Part shown: one piece after another, positions 22,801 to 31,400 of the stretch | How the letters are laid out: each line of letters opens with the position of its first letter | How positions within the stretch are numbered: the first letter of the stretch is position 1 | Notes under the pieces: generated by a model | Database searches by the model: none | What the model was told of the DNA's origin: nothing | What the model saw: only the letters and a program-made list of their open reading frames with translations | DNA from: Hexactinellida sp. DTS-2022 | Lineage: Eukaryota > Porifera > Hexactinellida | Reading direction: 5' to 3' | Assembly: GCA_028753945.1 (NCBI GenBank) | Contig: JAPNXP010000010.1 | Location: 437,042-501,041, forward strand | Length of the DNA: 64,000 bases | Position numbers and translations under genes: made by a program

Positions 22801-24583
22801 GGCTTTATTTTCATTGGCATTAATAATGTTATTAGGTCGCTTGCCGATTGTCAATTGAATAATCCCAAAAATAACAACAGCTGACACGAATAAAACAACA
22901 AATATACCATATGTCGTCACGACTGAAAACAGCGACTGTTCGAAAATCCCAAATATTAATGTCTCATTGTGAACAGGTGGGATTGTGGGAATGTTGGTGC
23001 ACGAGGCTTCGCAATCCTGACAAGAGCATTTCGAGCCTTTGTATAACTTATCGCAGGGTTTTACGTCGAATTTATACAAACTTTGTCCGGGTTTTAAATC
23101 CTCTTTAGATGATGTGTATCTGATATTGAAAGGCGTCTGTCCATTATCTATAGTGCCCATGTAATTCAGCCATTTTAATCCATTGCATTCCTTAACGTTT
23201 GTGCCACACAGCAAGTCAAGAGCCTAAATAACGAAAAATATATATATACAAAAATAATAAAAATATAACAGTATGATTAGGATGTATAATATGATATTAC
23301 AGTGGTGTTCGCTTAATAGAAATTGATCTAATAACAAGTTATTTCAGTCCCCAAGCGAGCATTTAATTAATGTTAATTATGTTCCTCTAATATAGCGATT
23401 CCCAACCTTTTCAACCGTGGACACCCTATAGTCATTCATACCCCCAGGTTGGGAACCACTGCTCTAATAGTTCTAATAGCAAGTTAGCCTATAAACAAGC
23501 AAATTTCGTGCAAATTGCGACTTGCTATTACGCGAATATACTACTATATCGAATTCTATAATGAATACCTTTTCGTTCGACTGTGGGAAGTTAACATCTT
23601 TACAAGAAGTGAAGAATTCTTTCACAATAGTAGGATCGAGGTACACTGTAGTAGACAGAACCTCCAAAGTACCGTTTGAGGCATTCTTCAAAACTGGCTG
23701 TTGGAAGGTCGCACCATTCGGATCGCAAGTTACGCGACAGAAAATGTTCAGAAAGTTATACAGACAAGTCGGGCATCTCGCCAACAGCTGTCTCGGCACC
23801 GCAACTGAAGTGTCAATAACCTTAAGCTGTGTGTAATCACAGCATACCTTTGTGTCAGACGGGTTGTCAGGGTTAATCATACTGGGACAGACAGAGGCTA
23901 GTAGCTCGAATGTTGATGAGTTAATAGGTTGGTGAACAGCTGGTTGGTTGTAGTAGCAGTTTAGAGTTCCTCCGTTCGACCCAGGACCGCAATGGCCGTA
24001 CCACATACAGTAGCCATCCTTGTAGATCTGGGCATTCGATAGCTGGAGAGTATAAATAGAGTAGAAATGTGTTAGTACAGTGATGCCGGTTATAAGAACA
24101 TCGTCGGGAACTGCATATAATGTTCTTATAACCGACATAAATTATATCAGGGTATATGCAACCGTTTTCCAGTAGAATGTTCTTATATCCGGCATGTTCT
24201 TATAACCGGTATCTACTGTACGCATACGGTTAACTAATACGAATTTCCAGTTTTAATATGTATACTATTTCAGTCCCCTTCAAAGCATTTTCAATATAAA
24301 TGACACCGGATAATACGAATTCCGGATAAGGAAAACGCATTTTGACGTTCCCATGTGTTCGTATTAACGAGGTTCTACTGTAGTCAAAACTGAATAAATT
24401 ATAACAATTTAATATACAGAGTAGCTTTTCGTTTTTCCTTATTGTAATTATAATTGTGTTTATAATACAAATATGTACTTTGGAAATGCGAAATTCCATC
24501 ACAAATCACAAAAAGCTTTCCTGAATAAAACTTACCAGTAAAAAGCTCGATAGTATACATAGCACGAATACAGAATTTGACAT
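10752..24583 (-). CDS. NPC1: NPC1-like intracellular cholesterol transporter, 24 exons
   Basis: Late-endosomal/lysosomal membrane protein that moves sterol out of the lumen. The exons, all with GT-AG borders and joining in frame to about 1330 residues, are 24583-24536, 24042-23569, 23223-22363, 22097-21871, 21497-21400, 20181-20070 (or from 20184), 20002-19927, 19476-19336, 19266-19084, 18890-18773, 18366-18287, 18189-18142, 17632-17444, 17380-17291, 17045-16929, 16829-16756, 16511-16393, 14874-14742, 12462-12407, 12030-11895, 11720-11647, 11580-11423, 11191-11003 and 10943-10752. The order is signal peptide, cysteine-rich sterol-binding N-terminal domain, PVELWSSP, sterol-sensing domain with [15 protein letters not shown], second lumenal domain ([16 protein letters not shown]), and [19 protein letters not shown]1L1 is an alternative name. 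The C-terminal tail is unusual because it seems to be encoded by a MITE. Two genes sit in introns 17 and 18. Confidence 0.93.
11243..11410. mobile_element. Family B MITE in NPC1-like intron 22
   Basis: Fills 168 of the 231 bp of intron 22. TA flanks both ends; the ends read GAGTCAACTCTCGTTATAAC and GGTTATAACGGGAGTTTAATG. The interior matches the family B copies at 482 and 42731 (CTTGGGACCTG; ATTAATGCATTTAGTGCTCT). Confidence 0.8.
11745..11874. mobile_element. Family A MITE, right part, in intron 20
   Basis: Ends CTCGTACTAACAAGGTTATACTG before TA. The interior has ACCAATATCATTTGTATTGA and GAAGGTTATTGAAATAGT, as in 10498-10668. The left terminus is missing. It makes up most of the 174-bp intron. 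Confidence 0.7.
12057..12229. mobile_element. Family D MITE in intron 19
   Basis: Starts CAGTAGATGTCGGATATAAG after TA and ends TTATAACCGGCATCCACTG before TA. The interior has three further GGTTATAAG/CTTATAACC words. Other copies are at 24078-24218, 32112-32269 and in part at 41578 and 47200. About 173 bp. Confidence 0.85.
12240..12384. mobile_element. Family C-like MITE, right part, in intron 19
   Basis: Ends TATTAAGCGGAATCAACTG before TA, directly downstream of the family D copy. The left end is eroded (TTTAATTGGGTCAATTTG). Confidence 0.5.
12770..13064. mobile_element. Family C MITE in intron 18, split by a nested hAT-type MITE
   Basis: TA-flanked element with ends CAGTCGACTC and GCGGAGTTGACTG. 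It carries the family phrases TTAATAGAGCCACCTCGGGA and GGTGGCTCTATTAAGCGGAG. It is interrupted near its left end by the element at 12780-12964. Without the insert and one target copy it would be about 100 bp, the size of the intact copy at 16252-16352. Confidence 0.85.
12780..12964. mobile_element. hAT-type MITE (185 bp) nested in a family C MITE
   Basis: Inverted ends CAGGGTTTCATC and GATGAAAGCCTG, flanked by perfect 8-bp direct repeats GTCGACTC at 12772-12779 and 12965-12972. Terminal CAGGG with an 8-bp duplication is the hAT signature. The interior repeats AGGCGCG several times. Non-coding. Confidence 0.85.
13244..14317 (-). CDS. Seven-helix membrane protein nested in NPC1-like intron 18
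   Basis: 357 residues in one exon on the host gene's strand. I do not recognise a named family. Hydrophobic segments lie at about residues 10-33, 65-95, 130-155, 168-185, 190-208, 245-275 and 310-345, which suggests seven helices. The loop after helix 1 (YYRTYKK) and the loop after helix 5 ([17 protein letters not shown]) are basic, so the N-terminus is probably outside and the C-terminus ([10 protein letters not shown]) inside, as in GPCRs. Its size, helix spacing, basic third inner loop and short C-tail with a cysteine and glycine parallel the tandem family at 49.7-62.7 kb, but identity is low. It may be a distant paralogue. Classical GPCR motifs (DRY, NPxxY) are not seen. The frame is intact and uses normal codons. 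Confidence 0.75.
   Translation of the reverse strand: MDSSTFDNLVSVLFVLFTVPCVALTIFWFVFVAARLVTYYRTYKKLISNSYLDNPDIFKYKIKIVMYTLFLLLVLSEFVYVSSHFTGMVLFYFSIGLKFPLYLFENSLSICAFPMFDLWQAEFFNLRIAFCIALRDSAICVNLILLIGLLKFIFLAYQRKTNFTSIKIFLIIFLSFTPILLAISIFPQTLILSNVVIPVFLIILLALVHRHKKQYYLILKWRCDDLRNEGDTNGYIYHTNIRKNSIITFNLFLLAMTIIITFLVLNKFSSLLVMLLTDESRFLTDAYNSDTNLAFLSCKYQQIFYAIKYILDLIEPTATLIALVLYSIPLVGVSVGFIYVKCRGIDPKNIRFEGNAK
14930..15112 (+). mobile_element. Family F repeat beside a nested gene
   Basis: Second copy of the roughly 185-bp repeat (see 6597 and 29828), with AATTATCCAAGAGCGCGAGA and CAGGATTAGGAGCGCATTTA. It lies in NPC1-like intron 17 just past the 3' end of the DUF1295 gene. Confidence 0.75.
15171..15935 (-). 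CDS. DUF1295 / steroid-5-alpha-reductase-like membrane enzyme nested in NPC1-like intron 17
   Basis: 254 residues, single exon, same strand as the host gene. It is a polytopic membrane protein with about six to seven hydrophobic segments. The C-terminal part carries the family signature [20 protein letters not shown] near 166-186, followed by HWLGMFI, and ends with a conserved-type [17 protein letters not shown] stretch. DUF1295 proteins are related to steroid 5-alpha reductases and isoprenylcysteine methyltransferases and are assumed to be NADPH- or SAM-using membrane enzymes; the substrate is not known. The start is the first ATG ([10 protein letters not shown]), and the first helix follows at once. 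Sitting inside a sterol-transporter intron is suggestive but does not prove a shared role. No internal stops. Confidence 0.87.
   Translation of the reverse strand: MGGTYSRTLGASFVTQYICFFFAAILKTDKFFDLAGSLTTIGIVLYNYLGGSKSFQHKVQTGFILAWAIRLGSYLFSRALIAGDWRLEKAKRKPQIFFFYWTLQGLWIFLNLLPTLSMQDHAITHLLSKREVIGWGISGIGILLETVSDLQKFIFRMKNQNDEKWLDTGMYSIIRYPNYLGEILHWLGMFISASNSFTTKWEYLTVVSPLFVTLLLTRISGIPMLETRNYHRFRENPQYKAHIRNTYLLIPYIY
16143..16240. mobile_element. Family K MITE in intron 17
   Basis: Left end ACTTATATATCGTCTAACAC and right end GGTGTTTGGCCGATATCTTA are imperfect inverted copies. It contains CCTGGCTTCGCAAATGA. This copy is the reference for the piece that overlaps the last NPC1-like exon. Confidence 0.65.
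16252..16352. mobile_element. Family C MITE, intact (101 bp)
   Basis: TA-flanked. Perfect-looking inverted ends CAGTCGACTCCGCTTAATAG and CTATTAAGCGGAGTCGACTG, with a second inverted pair inside. The shortest and cleanest copy, and useful as the family C consensus. Confidence 0.9.
16559..16740. mobile_element. Family A MITE filling intron 16
   Basis: Ends TAGAACCTCGTTAGTAGGAA and TAACGAGGTTCTACTG. It occupies 182 of the 244 bp of the intron. The interior (CGGTTAATACGAAATTCCGG) matches the family. Confidence 0.8.
16824..16919. repeat. 48-bp tandem duplication spanning a splice acceptor
   Basis: Two copies of ACAAATCTGTTAATAAACTC plus the following ~28 bp, at 16824-16870 and 16872-16919. On the minus strand each copy contains TTTATTAACAG, so the acceptor of NPC1-like exon 16 (at 16830/16831) is duplicated 48 bp upstream (16878/16879). 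Removing one copy would leave intron 15 about 51 bp long. Confidence 0.85.
17088..17245. mobile_element. Family P MITE in intron 14
   Basis: Inverted ends CTTATATGTAGACGGTCTAT and ATAGACGGTCTACATATAAG. The near-palindrome TAGACGGTCTA occurs three times, and GTAGACC and GCCGTCTATGG variants lie between. 158 of 245 intron bases. Not matched elsewhere in the window. Confidence 0.75.
18934..19063. mobile_element. Family H MITE in intron 9
   Basis: Inverted ends CTGTTCTCTCTAATTGTCCA and TGGACTATTAGAGAGAACAG, with TA after the right end. 130 of the 193 bp of the intron. TA flank plus terminal CTG/CAG fits the pogo/Tigger-like group. Confidence 0.75.
19512..19894. mobile_element. Family A MITE in intron 7, split by a nested insertion
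   Basis: Ends CAGTAGAACCTCGTTAGTAC and CGAGGTTCTACTG with TA on both sides. A 218-bp AT-rich insert (19547-19764) is flanked by the 9-bp repeat GGTTAATAC (19538-19546 and 19765-19773). Insert ends are imperfectly inverted (CTAACTAATTCATTGAATAA against ATAATTCATTGAATTAGTCA). The 9-bp duplication suggests a Mutator-type insertion, but this is tentative. Confidence 0.75.
20771..21097. mobile_element. hAT MITE (327 bp) in intron 5
   Basis: Ends CAGTGGTTCCCAACCTGGGA and GGTTGGGAACCACTG, flanked by perfect 8-bp repeats CACTAATG (20763-20770 and 21098-21105). The CAGTGGTTCCCAACC terminus is the widespread hAT/Charlie-type end. The left part has three GGGGAGGAATT words. Non-coding. Confidence 0.93.
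21216..21375. mobile_element. Family E MITE in intron 5
   Basis: TA-flanked. Ends CAGTCAGGTCTGCTTATTAT and AATAAAAGAACTTCACTG. It contains TTCGCTTATTATGAGTCACT and TTGGTCCCTTAAATGTTCAT. A decayed reverse-oriented relative lies at 28090-28270. Confidence 0.75.
21615..21797. mobile_element. Family L MITE in intron 4
   Basis: Right end GTTCACTTTCTGAAGGTTTACTG before TA. The interior repeats AAGTGAACA-type words. A left-end fragment of the same family (CAGTAAACCCCTTCAAAAAT) is at 52406-52440. Confidence 0.55.
22165..22343. mobile_element. Family A-related MITE in intron 3
   Basis: TA-flanked, ends CAGTATACTCTCGTTAATAG and TATTAACGAGAGTCGAATG. It fills 179 of the 265 intron bases. The core TTCGTATTAACCGG is shared with family A. 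Confidence 0.7.
23300..23530. mobile_element. Family J MITE in intron 2 with a nested 69-bp hAT MITE
   Basis: Left end CAGTGGTGTTCGCTTAATAG after TA. The family words AGCAAGTTA and TTTCAGTCCCCAAGCGAGCA are shared with 27868-28071. The right boundary is blurred. A hAT-type insert at 23393-23461 sits between perfect 8-bp repeats CTCTAATA (23385-23392 and 23462-23469). Confidence 0.65.
23393..23461. mobile_element. Very short hAT MITE (69 bp)
   Basis: Ends TAGCGATTCCCAACCTTTTC and CAGGTTGGGAACCACTG; a sister copy of 82 bp is at 41217-41298. The 8-bp target duplication is exact. Confidence 0.85.
24078..24218. mobile_element. Family D MITE in intron 1
   Basis: Ends CAGTGATGCCGGTTATAAGA and TTATAACCGGTATCTACTG with TA on both sides. 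It is followed at once by the right part of a family A element (24225-24380, ending GAGGTTCTACTG). Confidence 0.8.
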
Positions 24584-25943
24584 CTTCCTATTGAATTATA
24601 AATGTTGTTCCGGAGTAATCTTATAGATTATACTCCTTTCAACTATTTATACTAGTAGAACAGTACTATACTGTATACTGTATCTTGCTACTTAATTAAT
24701 ATCACCAGTTTGCACACACCATTTTTGCTAATGAATGACTATTTGGTATGACTTAATTAATATTAAAGTTATTTTATTAGCTTATTAATTGAAAAGAATA
24801 ACAGATTATATTGTATTGGGGTCTTAGAGGTTATTAGGGACCCGATCTTGTTTTTAGTTTTTAATAATTATTAATAAAAATAATAAAGTTCAGTTTAACA
24901 ATGTTCAATTAATTTTCTAGACTAATCACAAGTGAAATTGTAGAAATAATATTTATGTTTTGTGAACCCATTTAAATAATATTGTTTTAAAGAATTGAGG
25001 AATTCCTAAAAACAATGGAAGAAGCTTCCATATGGGCCCATTGGATTCTCCAAATGTTAAATGGAATCTAGAAATTAAGAATTTTAATAGATATGTTAGA
25101 AAATCAGGGAACAACAGAATTTTGCAGTATTAGCTAAGAAAGCCAGAATATAATTAGTGTTTTGCGTGCAAAAATAGTCGATAAAACAACAGAAGAGTAA
25201 CTCAAGTAAATCTAATGAATTTTGTATGATCAATCAAGATATCCAATTTAGAGACGATTATAAGAATATTCAATTTAGAGGTGGTTACAACTTACAAGAA
25301 TATGTATGTACACTTTATACTAATAATATGCGTGTACTAATGTATCAACTAATTTCATTGCTAACTATTGTACCATCAGTTTAATCAAGTAGAGATAGGA
25401 TATTTGTGATCAAAAGCTAAGGTAAGTACAGTCAACCTCGATTACATCGATTATCCGAATAATGGTCCCAACGTGTTCGGATAATTCGATTGCACTATAA
25501 TAAGTATTATTTTGTGTATTTATATATGTAGTACAGTTATGAATTATCATTGTAAGTAGAATCAACATGGGTTAATAAATTAATCCTGATAAGAGATATA
25601 AATTAGGTTATATTGCATCTAAAAAGCTACTTTTCATTATACATAATACAGTAGAACCTCGTTAGTACGAACACTATTTCTGTCCCTTTCAAAGCCTTTT
25701 CAATACAAATGACATTGGTTAATACGAATTCCGGATAAGGTAAACACATTTTGACGGTCCCCTGGTAACGAGGTTCTAATGTAGGTTGTAATGACTTTGG
25801 GTGAACAAGTATTTTCATACGAATTAAATAGGTTTGTTCAAGATAGAATCCTACATATAAGAGCTGGTACAAAGTGCACATGTTAATTGTTTCAGGTTAA
25901 TAGATTGGTGTAAATCGAATAGAGTTTCTAACACTAAGAATAA
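24584..25943. other. Spacer between the NPC1-like gene and CEP44
   Basis: AT-rich. It should include the NPC1-like promoter. It contains a family I end at 25429-25498 (CAGTCAACCTCGATTACATC, with TTATCCGAATAATGGTCCCA) and a family A element at 25649-25781. No other gene is seen. Confidence 0.55.
25649..25781. mobile_element. Family A MITE, internally shortened
   Basis: Left end CAGTAGAACCTCGTTAGTAC after TA, right end AACGAGGTTCTAATG before TA. The interior matches the right halves of 19512-19894 and 24225-24380, with the left half deleted. Confidence 0.8.
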
Positions 25944-27746
25944 TCAGCATTTATAGCGGAGTCTCTTGCGAGTTGAATTCGCGCTTTCTAGCATATCTCT
26001 CGCCCGTTCTGCTCGCTTCCGCAGATTGTACATAACTGTTAGAACTTCATTCTCGTGTGTGGGGGGTGAAGTGGTGAGGTGTGAAATTTCGGTAGAAATA
26101 CTGTCGGGAAGAGAGGATAGGGAGGAAGCATCTAGCTTTTGAGTTTTATTTTCGTAGGAGCAGTTCCTTCTCAGCTGAGGGGGCGAAAAGTGGTTTCCTG
26201 AAACCGCGAGGGACACTGGTGTCGAGGAAGTGGAGGTGTGAAGTTTCGAAGTGGTCGGTTTGGTGAAATGTTTCTTGGCGAGTATTTGAGAGATATCATC
26301 GCTCTCAGAGTATTTACTGGGGTTGTATATGCGCGATGACGTCATTGTTGGGGAGACAGAAGGGGGAATACTCGCGGAATCTGACGCCTTTAGAGGCGGC
26401 GAGTTGTGCAGCGGGGGAATAGGAGTACTCTCTACGTGTTTCAAACGAGTCTCTATCAGAGCCAGTCTAGCTGACATCTGTTCAACTAAGCTAGTCATTT
26501 GTTGTGTTTGCTTCTCGTCTTGTTTCTTGTTGTTGTTGTTGTTGTTGTTGTTTACATGCTCTGGGGAGGGGGAGTTGAACATGAGTCCGGTTGTAGACGT
26601 GGCAGTGGCCACTTTATCCAGAGAGGGCGACATGGGATTCTCAGAAGCTAACTCCAGAGGGAGGAGCTCGTCTGATTCTTCGGAATCTGACACCTCATCC
26701 GCGAGGTCTGGGATCGTGTCGAGCTGAAAGCGGATGCGCCGCACGCCTGCCTTCAGCTCATCCCTGGTCGGCGCTGCCTTGGAGCGCCTGGCTGGCTTCT
26801 CGGGGGTCTGCAGCGGAGTCACGTCTAGGTCCCGGTCGTGTAGGAGGTCTATGGAGGGGAAGGAAGCGGGCCGGGGGGTCGGGGAGGGCAGGAACTCGCT
26901 GCTGTGCAAGTCTATAGGGAGAGAGGCCAGGTGTGAGTCAATGGGGAGAGAGTGCAGGTGTGAATCAATGGGGAGAGTGTGCAGGTGAGAGTCAATAGGG
27001 AGAGAGTGCAGGTGTGAGTCAATGGGGAGAGAGTGCAGGTGTGAGTCAATGGGGAGAGAGTGCAGGTGAGAGTCAATAGGGAACTGGGGTAGCAACTGGG
27101 TTGGGACTGGAATGTTGTGTTGGAATAAAGGCGCCAAACTCGAGTTTGCTGAGGCCTTAGAAAGCCGGTCCGTGGTGACAACCTGATCCGATTTGAGAGA
27201 GAATAAGTCTTCGCGTGGAGCCTCAGAGGTGACAAAAGCCGCAGAATCTATTTCCACAGCTTTTATAGTCTGCATTCTAACCGGCCGAGTAACCTTATCA
27301 ATCGCTTTCGGTTTATTCACCGGTTTTACAACCTTTATAACTGATCTCTGTAAATCTCTATGCTTAGCTTGACACAACTTTAGGAGATCGAGTGTGAACA
27401 GAATTTTCCGCTCAATAAATGAAGCGTCGATTAGGAACTGGAGTCGAGTTATCTTAGGTCTGTAGTTGAACTCGTCGCGTAACATTCGATACACTACCTC
27501 TAAAAACCGCGAATCTGTTTTACCGAACAGTTCGTAGCCTTTCGAGTGCAGATACTTTGCTAGGGGGAGGGAGTACGAATTGAGTGCTTGGCTTAGAATG
27601 GGCAGATGCGAGTTGGTGTCCCCACTTATGAGTCCATCTGGATCTAGTGAGCCCTCCAGCTTCATGCGTCTGGTCTCTCTGAGCAGCTTAAGAACGCTGT
27701 TCTTGAGGTCGCCGGTACCGTTAGTGGAGCGAGGTAGGGTGTCCAT
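25944..27746 (-). CDS. CEP44: CEP44-like centrosomal protein with coding minisatellite, single exon
   Basis: 600 residues. Residues about 14-135 form the CEP44 domain: helices followed by LISGDTNSHLPILSQALNSY and DSRFLEVVYRMLRDEFNYRP. In vertebrates this protein binds microtubules and helps centriole-to-centrosome conversion. The rest is low-complexity: a tandem nonapeptide LPIDSHLHS repeated about six times plus a partial unit (about residues 220-285), proline/serine-rich stretches, an asparagine run (about 405-412), and a short coiled coil with QQMTSLVEQMSARLALIETR near 420-440. The C-terminus is basic (RKRAERARDM, STRKRLRYKC). Start: first ATG, shortly before the domain. The protein is longer than vertebrate CEP44 because of the repeat insert. 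The domain assignment is confident; the role of the repeat is unknown. Confidence 0.85.
   Translation of the reverse strand: MDTLPRSTNGTGDLKNSVLKLLRETRRMKLEGSLDPDGLISGDTNSHLPILSQALNSYSLPLAKYLHSKGYELFGKTDSRFLEVVYRMLRDEFNYRPKITRLQFLIDASFIERKILFTLDLLKLCQAKHRDLQRSVIKVVKPVNKPKAIDKVTRPVRMQTIKAVEIDSAAFVTSEAPREDLFSLKSDQVVTTDRLSKASANSSLAPLFQHNIPVPTQLLPQFPIDSHLHSLPIDSHLHSLPIDSHLHSLPIDSHLHTLPIDSHLHSLPIDSHLASLPIDLHSSEFLPSPTPRPASFPSIDLLHDRDLDVTPLQTPEKPARRSKAAPTRDELKAGVRRIRFQLDTIPDLADEVSDSEESDELLPLELASENPMSPSLDKVATATSTTGLMFNSPSPEHVNNNNNNNNKKQDEKQTQQMTSLVEQMSARLALIETRLKHVESTPIPPLHNSPPLKASDSASIPPSVSPTMTSSRIYNPSKYSESDDISQILAKKHFTKPTTSKLHTSTSSTPVSLAVSGNHFSPPQLRRNCSYENKTQKLDASSLSSLPDSISTEISHLTTSPPTHENEVLTVMYNLRKRAERARDMLESANSTRKRLRYKC
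26915..27085. repeat. 27-bp minisatellite inside CEP44
   Basis: About six units of GTGTGAGTCAATGGGGAGAG plus AGTGCAG, read on the minus strand as LPIDSHLHS. Units differ by silent and a few coding changes (HT for HS, AS for HS), and the frame is kept throughout. GC content is clearly higher than in the surrounding DNA. Confidence 0.9.
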
Positions 27747-28429
27747 ATACTGTCTAGTTATCGCAGTGTATTGTTAGTTAGTATAGGTAGTAGGGTGCAT
27801 TATAATTTATAATTATTAACGTATTACAGTTGTATTGTTAGTTATTATAGTATGGTGCTTGGTGTTCAGTCTAATAGCAACTTATTAATAATATATATTA
27901 TGTGGCTCAATTAGCAAGTTAATTTCAGTTCCCAAAACGAGCATTAATGTTATTTCTGTTCATAAAATAGCAAGTTCAATCTATGTATTAGCAAATATAA
28001 TATATAACTTGCTATTATGCATTATGTGCTCGCTAATGCAATCTGCTAATAGAGGAACTGAATGTAACAAATACGTGTTGGTATAAATAAAGTCGAGTTA
28101 TTCTATTATGAACATTTAAGGGACCAAAAATTGTGTTCATAATAGGCAGCCATGGGGTACATTTGTAGTATTTGTATTTGGATGTAATTTAAAAACTTTT
28201 AAAACTATTTGAATCATGTCTGATAATAGAGAGACTTCATAATAAGCGAACTTCATATTATGCAGACCAAAAAATATTGCAAACCTCATTGCAGTAAATT
28301 GGGACCAAATATCTCACGCATATATTCATGTTGATATCTACATACAAATCTGCAAACGAAAAGGATAAATACAAAACTAAAAAATCTTCAAAATTAATAA
28401 CTTTCCTCAAAAATGAATAAACAACATAT
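27747..28429. other. Spacer between CEP44 and the TRP-type channel
   Basis: Holds a family J element (about 27868-28071; AGCAAGTTAATTTCAGTTCC ... TAGAGGAACTG) and a decayed family E element in reverse (about 28090-28270; TCTATTATGAACATTTAAGG). The CEP44 promoter must lie here. No coding sequence is visible. Confidence 0.55.
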
Positions 28430-31400
28430 TTACTTGTTTTCCAAGAGTTGTATTATTCTCTCCATCTTGTTTTCCAACGCATCCAGTCTGTTAGAAACTC
28501 GTTCTTCCTCCGCAATCGCGGTTATATCACGCGGAAGTTTCCCAAGAAAATTATCACCCTTTTTCTCAACCAGATTCTCATACAAATGATTCATCATATC
28601 TGTAGTCATATTCAAACCAGACTTAATACTGCTCAAATAACTATGTAACGTATCCACTTGCTTGTCGATCTCTCTCGAACGAGAATCGATATCTCGAACT
28701 AGCAACTCGCTATTACGACTCGGACTCTTATCCAAATACTTATTCCACTGCTCACTACTAACCACTATATGGTCTATTACACTACGTGGCCTGAAGTGGG
28801 CACCGAACAACAGATTTCCAGTCGACAACAACTCGTAATACACAGCTAGTTCTAATACGAAATGGTATTCTCTCTCAGCACTAATTTCAGCATAAGTTTG
28901 TGACAACTGAGCAATGAGAATATTCAACAGAACAATAATAACTAAAAACGCGAAAAATAAATAAACAAAAACAAAAAGAATATTTAGACTCATCAAATCT
29001 CCCCCTACATTACCGGGGCCTCCGTCTAACACAAATATACTTCCAGAAAAAAACGGATTTTTAAGTGAATACGAGAGAGTATCCGCCAGATTAAACCAGA
29101 AAATAAAAGAAGATTCATTCAGACAAATAGAATTATTCGCTTGTCTTAACTGCGCTTCATATCTCCCTGCTAAATGTATTGAACCGATATAGCTAAGCGT
29201 TACAACCGCAACAACAACAACAAACTTAGGAATATCCGATACAAATATCCTTAGAATGCTAGCTATATAAGCACCAAGTTTAGGCAGTACACGAATGTAT
29301 TTCAAAATGTTCAGAGAAATCAATAAGAAAGTTAGAGAAGCAAAAGCCCATTGAGTTTCATTTCTCGCGAATCTTAACACAACTAATATAAACGCAGAAA
29401 TAAGAGCTATAGAATTAATAAAATTGTAGAACTGAATAAGGTATTGGAAAAGTGCTGGAACAAGGTTCTTTGTTTTGTTATCACCCCAATTTACCAACCC
29501 GAAAAAGTCCATCTGGATTTGTTTGAGGAGACGGTGCATTGAGCTAAACCTGCGCGATTCGTGTGTCCACACAATGTCAAACTCAATCCGCGGGAATCTT
29601 ATATCGTTTTCGTATACCTAGAGTAAAAATATTCTTAAAGGCAACCCAATAAATTGATATTTTCCAGCTATAAATAGTGTAAAATATAATGGTTTGCTTA
29701 ATAAGGGCCGTTTAAACGTTACATACGCAAAAATCCCGAAAATTAGACACCATTTCCTATGTCACGCTTTTTAACACTTTTGTCATAGAATGGTTGTCAG
29801 TCACACATTGGTTAACTATTCCCATAGGAAGTTGTCAAGGAATTATCCAGGAGCGCGAGACGCTCCTTTTGGAGCATGATTTTTGGAAAATTTGAATTTA
29901 GGAGCGCGAAAATTTGGATTCCTCTCCTATACCGTAACATTAATTTGTGATTTAGGCGTATGAAAATTGGATCAGACCAGGATTAGGAGCGTATTTACAA
30001 ATGGCTCTATAATACACTGGAAGTTGTAACGTTTGAACGGCCCTACAATTGCCAAATAACAAAATTGCTCAATTAAAAGTGACTTAGCTCTGGATTATAA
30101 AGCGCAACTTTACAAAGCAAACCTTGTTGTAAGAACTCACTTGAAACCATTCACAAATAAAATTCAGAAATGTCATTGTAGTTAAAGCTGTAATGAATAA
30201 CAATGATATAATCTCGCACACCAGTCTACATCTAGAGAGCGTATCGTTATACAGAAACAGATCTGCCTCACAAGTGTAGGAAGCAGAGATCAGTGCAAAT
30301 GCGAGTATAAATAGAAACAAACAATGCATTACCAACTCGAAATAGGACGCTATGCGGTAAGGCGTATACTTACTTTCTGCCAGAAGGTTAACGACAGGAT
30401 GGTATTTCAACTCTTCATACGGACACGAAAGTAATTTATGGAAAAAACTCCGTTTGAAATAACGAAAACCTTTATCGCCTGGATACAAACCATCATCAAG
30501 AGAATCAAAATATTTTGTATGCACAATCACTGTAGTATTTCCCACATCCACAAACTTATCTAGAATAACCACTAGCAAATCGTAATATCCCTGGTCATAC
30601 AAATTGTGTAATTCACTAGGATTGTCTAGGAAGTATTCAACAGGTGCGTGTGATAAATAATCTTTAAGATTCTTGCTATTTCTCTGAAAAGTTAACTGAT
30701 ATACGTTAAAACCGTCATTATTCTTATCAGCGTACAGGATATTCTTGAACTGATCATTGGTTAATGCGAAAGTTAAATTATCAGTTAAAAATGCGAAACA
30801 CTTTTTCGCGTCATTAATCGCCGCGATGTGACACATGTTATTCCCATTCTTGTCGCGTATCTGTATAGTTTCCGGTGTAATTAAATGACTCAAAACACTT
30901 AATATATCAATTCGGTCTTTCTGACATGCAATCATGAATGCGTTCATTCCATTAACATTAACATAGTTAGTATCAGCTTTGTACTCAACTAACAGTTTAA
31001 CAATACCAACTAGCCCACGCTCACAGGCTAGTATCAATAGGCTATCTCTCTCTCCGTTAATCTGGTTGGGATTAGCTCCATTCAATAACAGCTGTCTTAC
31101 ACTCATATTACAGTCGTTACGTACAGCAGGGAAGAGAGGAGACTCGCCACGAGAATCTAAAGCGTTTATATTCAGTTTCTGTTCAGTGAGCAGATACGCA
31201 ATCAGATCTGTGTTGCCTCCCAACACACATGCGTGCAGGAGACTCATATCTGCATGGTACAAACTAGCGCCTATAGGACAAACCGTAATACTATATAAAT
31301 ACAAGAAAGGCTTACTTATATACAGACCAACACTTTGAATAAAATATATAAACCAGGCTTTGGAAAGGTTAATTTTCGATGTTAAAATGACCTTACCAGT

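Noticed and set aside
26041..27777. Plus-strand frames opposite CEP44
   Set aside because: Low-complexity antisense of the minisatellite and the asparagine run.
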